A program made the position numbers and the translations under genes. Of a DNA stretch of 64,000 bases, positions 52,377-61,688 are shown in pieces. Numbering within the stretch: position 1 is the first letter of the stretch; every line of letters begins with the position of its first letter. This DNA comes from UBA7672 sp036733305 (GTDB taxonomy: Bacteria; Pseudomonadota; Alphaproteobacteria; Caulobacterales; Hyphomonadaceae), in assembly GCA_036733305.1 (NCBI GenBank), contig DAINAT010000003.1, positions 28,955-92,954 of the forward strand, read 5' to 3'. The notes beneath the pieces were generated by a model. That model ran no database searches, was not told the origin of the DNA, and saw nothing but the letters and a program-made list of their open reading frames with translations.

Positions 52377-53411
52377 CTAGGCTTCGTCTTCATCGAACAA
52401 GGGTTGCTGGAACGCGGCGGGCGGTTTGAGGCCGACACGCTCCCATGCTTTCGGCGTGGCGACGCGGCCGCGTGGCGTGCGGGCGACCAAACCCTGCTGC
52501 ATCAGATAGGGTTCGATAACTTCCTCGATGGCGTCGCGCGCTTCGGAAAGAGCTGCAGCGAGCGTATCTGCGCCGACGGGCCCGCCACTGTAGGTTTTGA
52601 CCAGCGCTTGTAGGTAGCGGCGGTCGAGCGCATCGAGGCCATCTTCGTCGACTTCGAGGCGGGCCAGCGCATTTGATGCGCCCTTGCGATCGATCTTCAC
52701 GCCATCGGCTTCGCAGAAATCGCGGACGCGGCGCAGCAGGCGGATAGCGATGCGCGGCGTGCCGCGCGAACGGCCGGCAATCTCTTCGGCGCCATCCTGC
52801 GTGATGTTGGCGCCAACCTTCAGCCCTGCCCGCTTCACGATCGAGCCAAGTTCTTCGCGCGTGTAGAATTCGAGACGGATCGGAATGCCGAAGCGGTCGC
52901 GCAACGGCGTGGAGAGGAGACCTGCGCGCGTCGTGGCGCCAACCAGCGTAAAGGGCGGCAGGTCGATCTTCACCGAGCGGGCGGAGGGACCTTCGCCGAT
53001 GATCAGATCGAGTGAGTGATCCTCCATCGCGGGATAGAGGATTTCCTCGACGTGCGCCGGCAAGCGGTGGATCTCGTCGATGAACAGGACGTCGCGCGGC
53101 TCGAGGTTCGTCAGCAGCGCGGCGAGATCGCCCGCCTTGGCGATGACGGGGCCGGAGGTGGCGCGGAAGCCGACGCCCATTTCGCGGCTGAGGATCTGGG
53201 CGAGCGTCGTCTTGCCGAGACCGGGCGGGCCCGAGAGCAGAACGTGGTCGAGCGCGTCGCCACGCTTGCGAGCGGCGGAGACGAAGATTTTCAGGTTAGC
53301 CTTGGCGGCCTGCTGGCCGGTGAAATCGTCGAACGCCGTCGGCCGCAACGCGCGGTCGATGGTTTCGCCGGGCTGGCGTTCGGGATCTGTAATGTCGCCG
53401 TCTCTGGCCAT
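52377..53411 (-). CDS. ruvB: Holliday junction helicase subunit RuvB
   Basis: 344 residues, standard RuvB: Walker A GPPGLGKTT, Walker B LFIDEIHR, sensor 1 GATTRAGLLSTPLRDRFG, and the winged helix at the end (QQGLVARTPRGRVATPKAW). It drives branch migration with RuvA. RuvA and RuvC are about 2 kb away on the same strand, with a SemiSWEET gene and an opposite-strand DUF445 gene between. The common ruvC-ruvA-ruvB block is thus interrupted. Confidence 0.96.
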   Translation of the reverse strand: MARDGDITDPERQPGETIDRALRPTAFDDFTGQQAAKANLKIFVSAARKRGDALDHVLLSGPPGLGKTTLAQILSREMGVGFRATSGPVIAKAGDLAALLTNLEPRDVLFIDEIHRLPAHVEEILYPAMEDHSLDLIIGEGPSARSVKIDLPPFTLVGATTRAGLLSTPLRDRFGIPIRLEFYTREELGSIVKRAGLKVGANITQDGAEEIAGRSRGTPRIAIRLLRRVRDFCEADGVKIDRKGASNALARLEVDEDGLDALDRRYLQALVKTYSGGPVGADTLAAALSEARDAIEEVIEPYLMQQGLVARTPRGRVATPKAWERVGLKPPAAFQQPLFDEDEA

Positions 53412-53498
53412 GCCCGCCTTGTGCCCCAGTTCGTGCGCGAAGGGAACACTTGAGGAACGAAGGACGCGTTAAGGCGCGGGGTGCTCGGGAGCCACAGC

Positions 53499-53774
53499 CT
53501 ACTTCTGCGTTTCAGGCTTCAGCACGCTGATCACCTTGATTCCAAGGATGATCGACGCCAACACGAACGTGATAACGTTTGCGATGATGATCGACCACTG
53601 GAGCGTCATGACGCCATATATGCCCCAGCAGAGGATGCCTGCCGTGAACATTGCGTACATGGTGAGCGAGATGGCGTGGGTTTCGCGCGTACGCACGACC
53701 TTTGCCGCCTGGGGCAGGAAGGAAGCCGTTGTGAGAAACGCCGCTGCACCCCCTATGATTTCTGCAAGCGGCAT
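53499..53774 (-). CDS. SemiSWEET-type transporter
   Basis: 91 residues. Three hydrophobic helices (LAEIIGGAAAFLTTASFLPQ, SLTMYAMFTAGILCWGIYGV, SIIIANVITFVLASIILG) and the PQ motif FLPQAAKVVRTR, with the family length of a single triple-helix bundle. It works as a dimer and would move a sugar or similar small solute across the inner membrane. Start at ATG 53774, where the first helix begins. Confidence 0.85.
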   Translation of the reverse strand: MPLAEIIGGAAAFLTTASFLPQAAKVVRTRETHAISLTMYAMFTAGILCWGIYGVMTLQWSIIIANVITFVLASIILGIKVISVLKPETQK

Positions 53775-53849
53775 CGTTTCACCCCCGACCTTGGCCTCGA
53801 GTTCTGCGTTACACCGATATCGCTCGGCAGAACCGGTTCGCGCTATACC

Positions 53850-55178
53850 ATGGCCTATGAAAACGGCGATTACACTCCCGTCCGCGACACGATGACGTCG
53901 CCTTCCCCGGATTCGAAAAAGACCGTCGATAGCGGTTATGTGCGTCTGATCCGCATGCGGCGGCTCGCCAACGGCGTGCTGGTGCTGATCATGGCGCTGT
54001 TCGTGTTCTCGCACCTGTGGGAGCCGCCCGGGCAGGACTGGGACATGCACTGGCGCTTCGTGCGCGCCTTTGCCGAGGCGGCGATGGTTGGCGGCCTGGC
54101 CGACTGGTTTGCCGTCACCGCGATTTTCAGGCGGCCGCTGGGCCTGCCGATCCCGCACACCGCGGTTATCCCGAACAATCAGGATCGCATTGCCGACGCA
54201 GTGGGCCGCTTCATCGCGGACAACTTCCTGAAGGGCGAGCTCGTCGCTGACCGGGTGAAGGACAAGGACCTGTCTGAATCGCTGGCGAAGTGGCTAGCTG
54301 ATCCGGCGCAGTCGAGCGCGCTGGCGGGCGGACTTGTGCAGGCAGTGCCTGCCCTGCTTGATGCGCTGGACGATGAGACGGTTGCAGCCTTCCTGCGCCA
54401 GCAGGCGGCGGAGGCGGCTGAGGGCGCGCGTGTTGCGCCGGCGTTTGGCTCGGTGCTGGAAGCGCTGGCCGAACAGGGGCGCCATCAGGTCATCCTCGAT
54501 GCGTTGCTAACGCAGGGCTATCACCTGCTCGAAGAAAACAAGGATCTGGTGCACGAGAAGATCCGCGGCCGGTCTGGCTGGCTGATGCGCTTCGTCAGCG
54601 CGGACAAGAAGGTGGCGGATACGGTCATCAATGCGGTGAACGACCTGCTCTACGAAGTGGCGTCCGATCCGCGACATCCGCTGCGGACGCAATTGAACGA
54701 GATCGTGTCGAAGTTTGCAGACGATCTGCGCGACGATCCCGAGCTTCAGGCGCGTGTGGGGGGCTGGATCAAGGAAGCGGCGGCGCATCCTTCGGTGGGC
54801 CAGGCTGTTGAAGCGGGCTGGAGCGAGTTCAAGGCGGCGCTTCGCCGTGACTGCGCCTCGCCAAATGGCAGGCTGCGGTCATGGCTTGAGGGCGCGCTGA
54901 TCAATCTCGGCGCGGGGCTGCTGCGCGAGCCTAGCGTGCGGAATGCGCTGAATGCGCGGTTGCGGTCGCTGCTGGCGGAGCTGGCGGATCGGCATGGCGA
55001 GGATGTAGCTCGGCTGGTGTCCGAAACGATCCGACGTTGGGATTCAGCGACGGTGGTCGAGAAGCTGGAATCCAACGTTGGCCGAGACCTGCAGTATATC
55101 AGGCTCAACGGCACGGTGATCGGCGGGCTTGTCGGCCTTGTCCTGCACGCCGCAGCGGAGATCGCTCGCGCGGCCTAG
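53850..55178 (+). CDS. DUF445 family inner-membrane protein
   Basis: 442 residues from ATG 53850 (another ATG at 53892). An N-terminal membrane helix (RLANGVLVLIMALFVFSHLW) is followed by the diagnostic AAMVGGLADWFAVTAIFRRPLGLPIPHTAVIPNNQDRIADAVGRFI (landmark of DUF445/YjiN, not quoted in full elsewhere), a long helical region, and a hydrophobic C-terminal segment (GGLVGLVLHAA). Function unknown. It reads opposite to ruvA and overlaps its stop by 4 bases. Confidence 0.88.
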   Translation: MAYENGDYTPVRDTMTSPSPDSKKTVDSGYVRLIRMRRLANGVLVLIMALFVFSHLWEPPGQDWDMHWRFVRAFAEAAMVGGLADWFAVTAIFRRPLGLPIPHTAVIPNNQDRIADAVGRFIADNFLKGELVADRVKDKDLSESLAKWLADPAQSSALAGGLVQAVPALLDALDDETVAAFLRQQAAEAAEGARVAPAFGSVLEALAEQGRHQVILDALLTQGYHLLEENKDLVHEKIRGRSGWLMRFVSADKKVADTVINAVNDLLYEVASDPRHPLRTQLNEIVSKFADDLRDDPELQARVGGWIKEAAAHPSVGQAVEAGWSEFKAALRRDCASPNGRLRSWLEGALINLGAGLLREPSVRNALNARLRSLLAELADRHGEDVARLVSETIRRWDSATVVEKLESNVGRDLQYIRLNGTVIGGLVGLVLHAAAEIARAA

Positions 55179-55792
55179 TTCGCTGGCGCGAGAGCTTTCA
55201 GGGCGGCGCGGATGAGCGCGGCTTCCTTGGCATCATCGCCGGCATCGCGCGCAGCTTGCGCCACGGCGCGCGAGGCGTCCGACGAATTGTAGCCGAGATT
55301 GACCAGCGCCGAGATCGCCGCGGCGCGCGCGCCGGTGGCGACGGGTTGCGCTACGGTGGTCGTCGCTGCGAAGCTGGCGGCGAACAGACCCATTGGCGGC
55401 GGCTTGCCCTTGAACTCGGTGACGATGCGTTCGGCCAGTTTCTTGCCGACACCGTTGGCGCGCGAGATGGCCGTGGTGTCGCCGAGCGCGATCGCGTCCA
55501 TCAGCTGCGGCAGGCTCAGCGTGTCGAGAATGGCGAGCGCGATCTTGGCGCCGACGCCGGGGGCATCCTGCAGGCGCGCGAACCAGGCGCGCTCCTCGCC
55601 TGAGACGAAGGCAAACAGGCGGATGCTGCTCTCAGACATCTGCGTTTCAACAAACAGTTCGGCCGCTTCGCCAATGGTCAGCTTGCCCAGCGTGCGTGAA
55701 CCCGCGTGGACGAGATAGCCGACGCCCGAGACGTCGATCAGCGCTTGCCCCTCACCCGTCGCGGCGATGACACCCTTGAGACGGCCGATCAT
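55175..55792 (-). CDS. ruvA: Holliday junction helicase subunit RuvA
   Basis: 205 residues: OB-fold (MIGRLKGVIAATGEGQALIDVSGVGYLVH), two helix-hairpin-helix motifs (APGVGAKIALAIL, NGVGKKLAERIV), and the RuvB-binding C-terminal domain (ALVNLGYNSSDASRAVAQAA). It recognises four-way junctions and loads RuvB. Its start overlaps the ruvC stop by ATGA, so they form a coupled pair. Confidence 0.95.
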   Translation of the reverse strand: MIGRLKGVIAATGEGQALIDVSGVGYLVHAGSRTLGKLTIGEAAELFVETQMSESSIRLFAFVSGEERAWFARLQDAPGVGAKIALAILDTLSLPQLMDAIALGDTTAISRANGVGKKLAERIVTEFKGKPPPMGLFAASFAATTTVAQPVATGARAAAISALVNLGYNSSDASRAVAQAARDAGDDAKEAALIRAALKALAPAN

Positions 55793-56298
55793 GCCTTCTG
55801 CCTTTGCTGGGCGAGCCCTTGATGGGACAGCGGACGGTGGTGTGCGCCGCAGATGGCGACTGCGAGCGCATCGGCGGCATCAGCTTTGACCTCGCCAGCT
55901 TTCGGCAGGAGGCGGCGCACCATGAAGGCGACCTGCGTCTTGTCGGCCGCGCCCGTGCCGACGACGGACTGCTTCACTTTCGTTGCGGCGAACTCGGCCA
56001 CTTTCAGGCCAGCGCCCGCCAGCGTCGCCATAGCCGCACCGCGCGCCTGACCGAGCAGAAGCGTTGAACGCGGATTGATGTTGACGAATGTCTCTTCGAT
56101 CGCGGCTTCGTTCGGCGCGTGTTGTTCGACTACGGCGCGCAGTTGAACGCACAGTTCGGCCAGACGATCAGCCATGTCGGCGTCCGTATCCGGCTTGATG
56201 ACGCCGTGCGCGATCCACGTCAGGCGCGGACCGTCCATGGCGATCACGCCCCAGCCGGTATGGCGCAGGCCCGGATCGACGCCGAGAATTCGAATCAT
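55789..56298 (-). CDS. ruvC: Holliday junction resolvase RuvC
   Basis: 169 residues from ATG 56298, picked because GGA lies at the right distance and MIRILGVDPGLRHTGWGV is the normal start; ATGs at 56307 and 56325 are upstream alternatives. The four acidic catalytic residues are seen in GVDPG, EETFVN and DAADALAVAIC. It cuts junctions during recombination repair. Confidence 0.94.
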   Translation of the reverse strand: MIRILGVDPGLRHTGWGVIAMDGPRLTWIAHGVIKPDTDADMADRLAELCVQLRAVVEQHAPNEAAIEETFVNINPRSTLLLGQARGAAMATLAGAGLKVAEFAATKVKQSVVGTGAADKTQVAFMVRRLLPKAGEVKADAADALAVAICGAHHRPLSHQGLAQQRQKA

Positions 56299-56395
56299 CT
56301 GGTCCATTCCCGACAGGTATCGCACCGCACGAACGAATTGAGAACACGCCAGGAGTTAACAAGGTGGAAACCAAGGCGGCACAAGGTTTTCTCCC

Positions 56396-57058
56396 ATGGC
56401 GCTTTCATCCCCTATCCTCACACGGCGTGCGGCCCTGCGCCTCGGCGCGCTCGGCTTTGGCAGCATCGCTCTGTTGCCGCTGGCCAATGCGCAGCCGGCG
56501 ATACAGTGGCCGATGCGGCTGGCCTATGCGCGGGTTGCGCCCAACGGCTTTGTGCAGATCCGTGGCGATGAGCAGAACTACTGGAACGCGATGCAGACGC
56601 GGCTTGGCGGGTTGGTGGAAACCCTGCAGCCGATCCAGCCGCGCGACATGCTGAACCTTGCGCCGCCACAGGTTGAAGGCGCGGCGAGCTGCGCGATGGT
56701 GGCGCGCCAGATGGCGGCGGCGGCCGGTTTCAACAACGTGATCATCTATGCGACCAATGACGGCCAGCGCAGTTATAAATCGGATGGCAGCTGGTTCCAG
56801 GATACGTTCGCCAGCCTGCGCGGAGATATCGACAAGGATGACCGCGCGTCGGGCGAAGCGCTGCTGCTCGACATTTCTGGCGGCATGCCGCTCATCTCGG
56901 TGACGGCAGACGCCAAGCCACGTGATCCGCTGAACCTGTTTGACGGCGGCCGTAATCCCGAGCGCGAAACGCTGGCACAGCTGACGGCCAACTTCGAGCG
57001 CCGGCTGCAGGATATGGCGCGCCCCGCCCTGGAGGCGCAGCGCTCGATCGCTGACTAG
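56396..57058 (+). CDS. Tat-exported protein of unknown function
   Basis: 220 residues. A twin-arginine signal (LTRRAALRLGALGFGSIALLPLANAQ) sends it folded to the periplasm, often meaning a cofactor. The mature part (AYARVAPNGFVQIRGDEQNYWNAM, GAASCAMVARQMAAAAGFNNVIIYATNDGQRSY, LDISGGMPLISVTAD) suggests an alpha/beta fold. No catalytic motif is recognised. It is convergent with the methyltransferase gene. Confidence 0.7.
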   Translation: MALSSPILTRRAALRLGALGFGSIALLPLANAQPAIQWPMRLAYARVAPNGFVQIRGDEQNYWNAMQTRLGGLVETLQPIQPRDMLNLAPPQVEGAASCAMVARQMAAAAGFNNVIIYATNDGQRSYKSDGSWFQDTFASLRGDIDKDDRASGEALLLDISGGMPLISVTADAKPRDPLNLFDGGRNPERETLAQLTANFERRLQDMARPALEAQRSIAD

Positions 57059-57068
57059 GCAGGCTTCG

Positions 57069-57782
57069 CTAAGCCGACTTGCGAGCGATGAACCAGACGC
57101 CATGGTGCGGCGCGTGGTAGGTGGGATGCAGGACCACACGATCGAAACCCGCTTCCACGAAGCACTTCATCACATCGCTGAAATTATAGTCGTGCATCTG
57201 AATCAGCGGGTCCACCTGCATGCCCTTGCCCCGATGCAGCAGCATCCGCGCCTTGCGGCGCAGGCCCGCCAGCGGCCTGGTCGCTGTGCCGCCATCGCGC
57301 CAGCCTGTGATCTGGATGCTCGCGAACGCGCCGGGGGACGCCATACCGAGGCAGGACTTCAGCAGCTTCAGCCCTTCGGCCGGAGGGATATGCTGGAAGA
57401 CGATGTAGGAGTTGATCCAGCTGAAAGAGCCTGATGGCAGGTTGCTGGAGAGTTTCAGGTTCGCTGGCGCATAGGTGCGTGCGATCTGCAGCATCGATTC
57501 CGAAACGTCATAGCCGGCGACCTGCGGCATGACCTGCGCCAGCGCATAGCTGAGCCGCCCCACCCCGCACCCGATATCGAGTGCTGCGCCGGATGAGGGC
57601 CTCGCGCCGAAATCCGTGTCGAACATGGCGAGGACCTGCGCGATGTCCTCCACACCGGTTTCATAGAAACGCTTGCGCTTGTCCTCATCGATCTGGTCGG
57701 CGCGGAACTCGCTGGATGACAGCACGCCGAACCATGGGTCGCGTGATCCGATGATTTCCCAGTCGTGAGGACGCGCTGCCAT
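57069..57782 (-). CDS. SAM-dependent methyltransferase
   Basis: 237 residues from ATG 57782. SAM-binding motif I is ALDIGCGVGRLSYALAQ at about 65-81, and the acidic motif II is in AGYDVSESML. FSWINSYIVFQHIPP is the usual post-II/IV stretch of class I methyltransferases. A C-terminal cap (MHDYNFSDVMKCFVEAGFDRV) follows. Substrate unknown. The longer frame up to 57923 adds a non-conserved leader. Confidence 0.85.
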   Translation of the reverse strand: MAARPHDWEIIGSRDPWFGVLSSSEFRADQIDEDKRKRFYETGVEDIAQVLAMFDTDFGARPSSGAALDIGCGVGRLSYALAQVMPQVAGYDVSESMLQIARTYAPANLKLSSNLPSGSFSWINSYIVFQHIPPAEGLKLLKSCLGMASPGAFASIQITGWRDGGTATRPLAGLRRKARMLLHRGKGMQVDPLIQMHDYNFSDVMKCFVEAGFDRVVLHPTYHAPHHGVWFIARKSA

Positions 57783-57846
57783 TCTGACTTCAAACCCGAT
57801 GCTTGCGATGCTTCGGGCGATAGCTACCGCAAGCCCGGGCCGTGAG

Positions 57847-58434
57847 CTAGGCCGCCGCCACGCCTGCAGGCGCTTTGCGCCCCTGTTTGCGTTTCCGGCG
57901 ACGCAGGAAGACGCGCACCACATAGATGACGATCAGGATCGCGCTTGCGACCATGACCGCACTCTGGCTCATGCCCAGGACAGGCGAACCAAAGCGTGAT
58001 TGCCCGTTGACGATTGTGGTCGCCAGCGGCCGCAACGCTTCGACGCGAGCGAACAACTCGTTCACCAGACCGCCGAGGAGTACGTAATAGCTGAGCGCCA
58101 TCGCGATCGGATGCGTGTAGGCCCAGACGCCATGGCGCTGGCGACGCGCAGCGAACCAGCCGATCAGCGTGAAAACCAGCGACGCGATAGCGAGCCAGTG
58201 GAAGAAGCCCATCACGCCGGGGCCAAACTTGCCGTGAATGAAGTCGATGTCGAAATCATAGATCACAAAGACCAACACGTTGGCCACGATCGTCGACCAG
58301 ACATAGATATCGCCGCGCAGCTGATGCCAGCGGCCGCGATCGAATATCACGGAGTTCCAGCCGCCCGCGACCAGGGCTGCGATGCAGGCAAGCGTATGCA
58401 ACCAGCCCGGAAGGCCGATGTCTTCGAGTCTCAT
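57847..58434 (-). CDS. inner-membrane protein with about five helices
   Basis: 195 residues, mostly hydrophobic: helices near 12-30, 45-60, 75-95, 108-125 and 155-177. It ends with a basic tail (RRRKRKQGRKAP). There is a possible relation to DUF2306-like proteins, but I am not certain. Conserved-looking His residues in GRWHQLRGD, FFHWLA and AYTHP lie near the membrane and might bind haem or a metal. It is third in an operon with the regulator and another membrane protein. Confidence 0.65.
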   Translation of the reverse strand: MRLEDIGLPGWLHTLACIAALVAGGWNSVIFDRGRWHQLRGDIYVWSTIVANVLVFVIYDFDIDFIHGKFGPGVMGFFHWLAIASLVFTLIGWFAARRQRHGVWAYTHPIAMALSYYVLLGGLVNELFARVEALRPLATTIVNGQSRFGSPVLGMSQSAVMVASAILIVIYVVRVFLRRRKRKQGRKAPAGVAAA

Positions 58435-58469
58435 TGGATGTGTCCTTGGTGTGTTAGCGGCGGATCAGA

Positions 58470-58766
58470 TCAGGTCTCGCCGATGATGCTGCGCAGAAAC
58501 GTCACATAGTCCTCGAAGGCCCTGCGCCCTGCCCGCGTGAGTTTCGCGCGCGTTCGGGGGCGATTGTGATGGAAGTCCTTCGCGACCTCGATATAGCCGG
58601 CGGTCTCAAGCGATGAGATGTGTGCGCCGAGATTGCCCTCGGTGGCGCCGACAAGTGATTTGAGGCGTACAAACTCAAGAAGCTCCTTGTCCGGCAGGGC
58701 TTTCAGCGCGGACATGATCTTCAGCCGCACGGGCTGGTGGATCATGGGATCGGGTTGTTCCGTCAT
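58470..58766 (-). CDS. winged-helix transcriptional regulator
   Basis: 98 residues from ATG 58766. HTH_27/MarR-like winged helix: HQPVRLKIMSALKALP, LLEFVRLKSLVGATEGNLGAHISSLETAGYIEV with the wing residues RPRTRAKLT. It likely binds the promoter of its own operon. It begins 2 bases after the stop of the upstream membrane-protein gene, so it is co-transcribed. Confidence 0.85.
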   Translation of the reverse strand: MTEQPDPMIHQPVRLKIMSALKALPDKELLEFVRLKSLVGATEGNLGAHISSLETAGYIEVAKDFHHNRPRTRAKLTRAGRRAFEDYVTFLRSIIGET

Positions 58767-58768
58767 GA

Positions 58769-59320
58769 TCAGGCGCTCCGCAGCCAGAGGCCGCCCAGGA
58801 TCAGGCCGCCGCCGCCTACGCCGGCCATCCAGTAGAGGAAGTGCTCGGGCAGCATGAAGTAGCCGATCGTCGTGAGCGCGATGAGGGCAAGACCGAGCGG
58901 CAGCATACGCCAACCGCGCGTGCTCAGGCCGATCAATGCGTAGTAGACGCCGATCACCAGCGGGATGAGTGCGCTCATCTGATTGTAGGTGATCGGTCCC
59001 ATCACGGCGATCAGCGCGTTGATAAAGATCGCAATCACGGCGAACGAGGCAAAGTAGCGCCAGCCGAAGCCCTCATTCTGCGCCCTGGACTGGCGACGGG
59101 CGAGCAGGATGCTGCCGATAGCGCCGATGGCGATCAGCGGCGCCCAGGTCCACGAAATTGTTGGCGCCGATGCGGTTACCGCATAGCCGATCGCCCACAT
59201 GACGCCCCACAGGATGAGGTAGGGCGCTGAATGGCGATGGTGCTGCGAGGCGGCGCTGCGCTGCTCCGTACGTTCGATATCCTTCAGCGCACTTTGCGCT
59301 TCGGCGGGAGAAAGGGACAT
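58769..59320 (-). CDS. inner-membrane protein upstream of a winged-helix regulator
   Basis: 183 residues from ATG 59320 with ribosome site GGAGG. A short helical N-terminus (SPAEAQSALKDIERTEQRSAASQHHRH) is followed by five or six membrane helices (YLILWGVMWAIGYAV, TWAPLIAIGAIGSILLA, YFASFAVIAIFINALIAVM and others). Gene pairs of this kind, a small membrane protein with a HTH_27 regulator, are common in alphaproteobacteria, but their job is unknown. It is first in a three-gene operon. Confidence 0.75.
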   Translation of the reverse strand: MSLSPAEAQSALKDIERTEQRSAASQHHRHSAPYLILWGVMWAIGYAVTASAPTISWTWAPLIAIGAIGSILLARRQSRAQNEGFGWRYFASFAVIAIFINALIAVMGPITYNQMSALIPLVIGVYYALIGLSTRGWRMLPLGLALIALTTIGYFMLPEHFLYWMAGVGGGGLILGGLWLRSA

Positions 59321-59519
59321 GGTTGTCCTCCTAACATGCAGATCACTCTATTGAACAGAGTACTTGGCGTCAAGGGGTGCTGTTTTGCTGGCTTTTCGGG
59401 ACTTGGGATCGCTGGCCCACCCATAGGGCGATAACGCGAAAATGCGCTTGTAGTCGCCGTTTTGGGTTGAGCCGCAGCGCTCCACCGATACAGTTGCGGT
59501 TCTTCAACGGGAGATGGAT

Positions 59520-61688
59520 ATGCGGGTGAAGCACCTGGTTGCGGTGTCGGCGATGGCTTTGGCGGCGGCGTGTGCCTCGATGGAAAATGCGTCTGTTCCT
59601 GTGGCGACGTTCGATGAAGCGACGACGGCGCAGCTCGCCAGCAATCCCCTTCTTGCTGAATGGACGGGACCGCATGGCGGGCAACCTGCCTTCGACAAGA
59701 TGGATATCGCTCTGATCAAGCCCGCGCTTGAAGCCGGCATGGCTGCGGACCTCGCCGAGATCGACGCGATCGCGAACAATCCGGCCAAGCCGACGTTCGA
59801 GAACACCATCGTCGCGATGGAGCGCACGGGCGAGCCGCTCGGCCGGGCGATGACCTATTACGGCATCTGGAGCTCGAACCTCTCGTCGGCAGACTTCCGG
59901 AAGATCCAGGCCGAGATGGCGCCGAAGCTGTCGGACTATCAGTCGAAGATCACGCAGAATGCGGCGCTGTTTGCGCGCATCAAGACGCTGCATGACACGC
60001 AGGGTTCGCTCGGGCTGAACCCGCATCAGGCGCGGCTGCTGAAGCTGGTCTATGACCGCTTCCAGCTGAACGGCGCGGAACTGACCGGCGAGAAACGGGA
60101 ACGTTATGCGGCGATCAATGCCGAGCTGGCGGAACTGCACACGACCTTCTCGAACAACCTGCTGGCTGATGAAGAAGGCTGGGTCACTTACCTGACGCCG
60201 CAACAGCTGGGCGGCCTGCCCGCCTCGTTCGTGGCATCTGCCAAGGCTGCAGCTGAAGGGCTGGGCAAGCCGGGGCAGTACGCGATTACCAATACGCGGT
60301 CGTCGATGGACCCGTTCCTCACCTATTCGACCGAGCGCAAGCTGCGGGAACAGGTATGGCGCAACTATTACTCGCGCGGCGACAACAATGACGCGCATGA
60401 CAACAACGCGGTGATCGCGAAGATCCTGAAGTTGCGTCATGAGCGGGTGCAGCTGCTGGGCTACCAGACCTATGCGGACTGGCAGCTCATGGACAACATG
60501 GCGACCAAGCCTGCGGATGCGACAGCGCTGATGGAGGCCGTGTGGCGGCCTGCGGTTGCGCGGGCGAAGGAAGAAGTCGCCGACATGCAGGCAGTTGCGA
60601 ATTCCGAAGGCGCGAACATCACGATCGAAGCGTGGGATTATCGTTTCTATGCGGAGAAAGTTCGCAAGGCGAAGTACGACTATGATGGTGAACAGCTGAA
60701 GCCTTACCTGCAGCTCGATAAGCTGCGCGAGGCGATGTTCTATGTCGCGGGCGAGCTGTTTGGCTTTGAGTTCAAGCCGGTGGCCGATGGCGCGATCCCG
60801 GTCTTCCATCCCGATGTGAAGGTCTGGGAAGTGACCGACAAGGCTTCGGGCAAGCATGTGGGTTACTGGTATCTCGATCCTTATTCACGGCAGGGCAAAC
60901 GCTCGGGCGCATGGGCGTCGAGCTATCGGTCGCATTCGACGTTCGATGGGCTGGAGACGGTGCTGTCGTCCAACAACTCCAACTTCGTGAAGCCGGCGCC
61001 GGGCGAGCCGCTGCTGATCTCGTATGACGACGCGACGACGTTCTTCCACGAGTTCGGACATGCGCTGCATGCCCTGTCCTCTAGCGTCGAATATCCGACG
61101 CTGAATGGCGGGGTGCGGGATTATACCGAGTTCCATTCGCAACTGCTTGAGCGCTGGCTGCTGACGCCGCAGGTGGTGGACACGTATTTCCGGCACTACC
61201 AGACGGGCGCGACGATGCCGAAGGAGTTGATCGAGAAGATCAACAAGGCGGCGACGTTCAATCAGGGCTTCGAGACGGTGGAGTTCCTGGGCTCGGCGAT
61301 CATGGACATGCGGTATCACACGGTCGATCCGGCGAACCTTGATCCGCGGGCGTTTGAGAAGGATGAGCTGGCGAAACTTGGGATGCCGAAGGAAATTCCG
61401 ATGCGGCATCGTTCAACGCAGTTCGGGCATATCTTCTCAAGTGAGGGCTATGCGGCCGGATACTATGGCTATCTCTGGGCCGACGTTCTGACCGCCGATG
61501 CAGCCGAGGCGTTCGCACAGTCGCCGGGCGGGTTCTATGACAAACCGCTGGCGAAGAAGCTGGTCGCGGACCTGTTCACAGTTCGCAACGCGGTTGATCC
61601 AGCCGCCGCCTATCGTTCGTTCCGTGGACGCGATGCGAGCAAGGACGCGTTGCTGCGCGATCGCGGCTTCCCGGTACCAACCGAATAG
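59520..61688 (+). CDS. M3-family peptidyl-dipeptidase, lipoprotein
   Basis: 722 residues from ATG 59520 (GGGAG six bases before). Lipobox AAAC gives Cys near residue 19. It has the M3 zinc motif FFHEFGHALH (HExxH) with the third-ligand Glu downstream in TEFHSQLLE, and the usual PILEFFM-type helical fold. It resembles Dcp, removing dipeptides from peptide C-termini in the periplasm or at the outer membrane. Full length for M3 peptidases. Confidence 0.9.
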   Translation: MRVKHLVAVSAMALAAACASMENASVPVATFDEATTAQLASNPLLAEWTGPHGGQPAFDKMDIALIKPALEAGMAADLAEIDAIANNPAKPTFENTIVAMERTGEPLGRAMTYYGIWSSNLSSADFRKIQAEMAPKLSDYQSKITQNAALFARIKTLHDTQGSLGLNPHQARLLKLVYDRFQLNGAELTGEKRERYAAINAELAELHTTFSNNLLADEEGWVTYLTPQQLGGLPASFVASAKAAAEGLGKPGQYAITNTRSSMDPFLTYSTERKLREQVWRNYYSRGDNNDAHDNNAVIAKILKLRHERVQLLGYQTYADWQLMDNMATKPADATALMEAVWRPAVARAKEEVADMQAVANSEGANITIEAWDYRFYAEKVRKAKYDYDGEQLKPYLQLDKLREAMFYVAGELFGFEFKPVADGAIPVFHPDVKVWEVTDKASGKHVGYWYLDPYSRQGKRSGAWASSYRSHSTFDGLETVLSSNNSNFVKPAPGEPLLISYDDATTFFHEFGHALHALSSSVEYPTLNGGVRDYTEFHSQLLERWLLTPQVVDTYFRHYQTGATMPKELIEKINKAATFNQGFETVEFLGSAIMDMRYHTVDPANLDPRAFEKDELAKLGMPKEIPMRHRSTQFGHIFSSEGYAAGYYGYLWADVLTADAAEAFAQSPGGFYDKPLAKKLVADLFTVRNAVDPAAAYRSFRGRDASKDALLRDRGFPVPTE

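Noticed and set aside
59370..60857. A 495-codon open frame opposite the M3 peptidase
   Set aside because: Shadow of the real gene; Arg/Leu/His-rich, no motif, no ribosome site.
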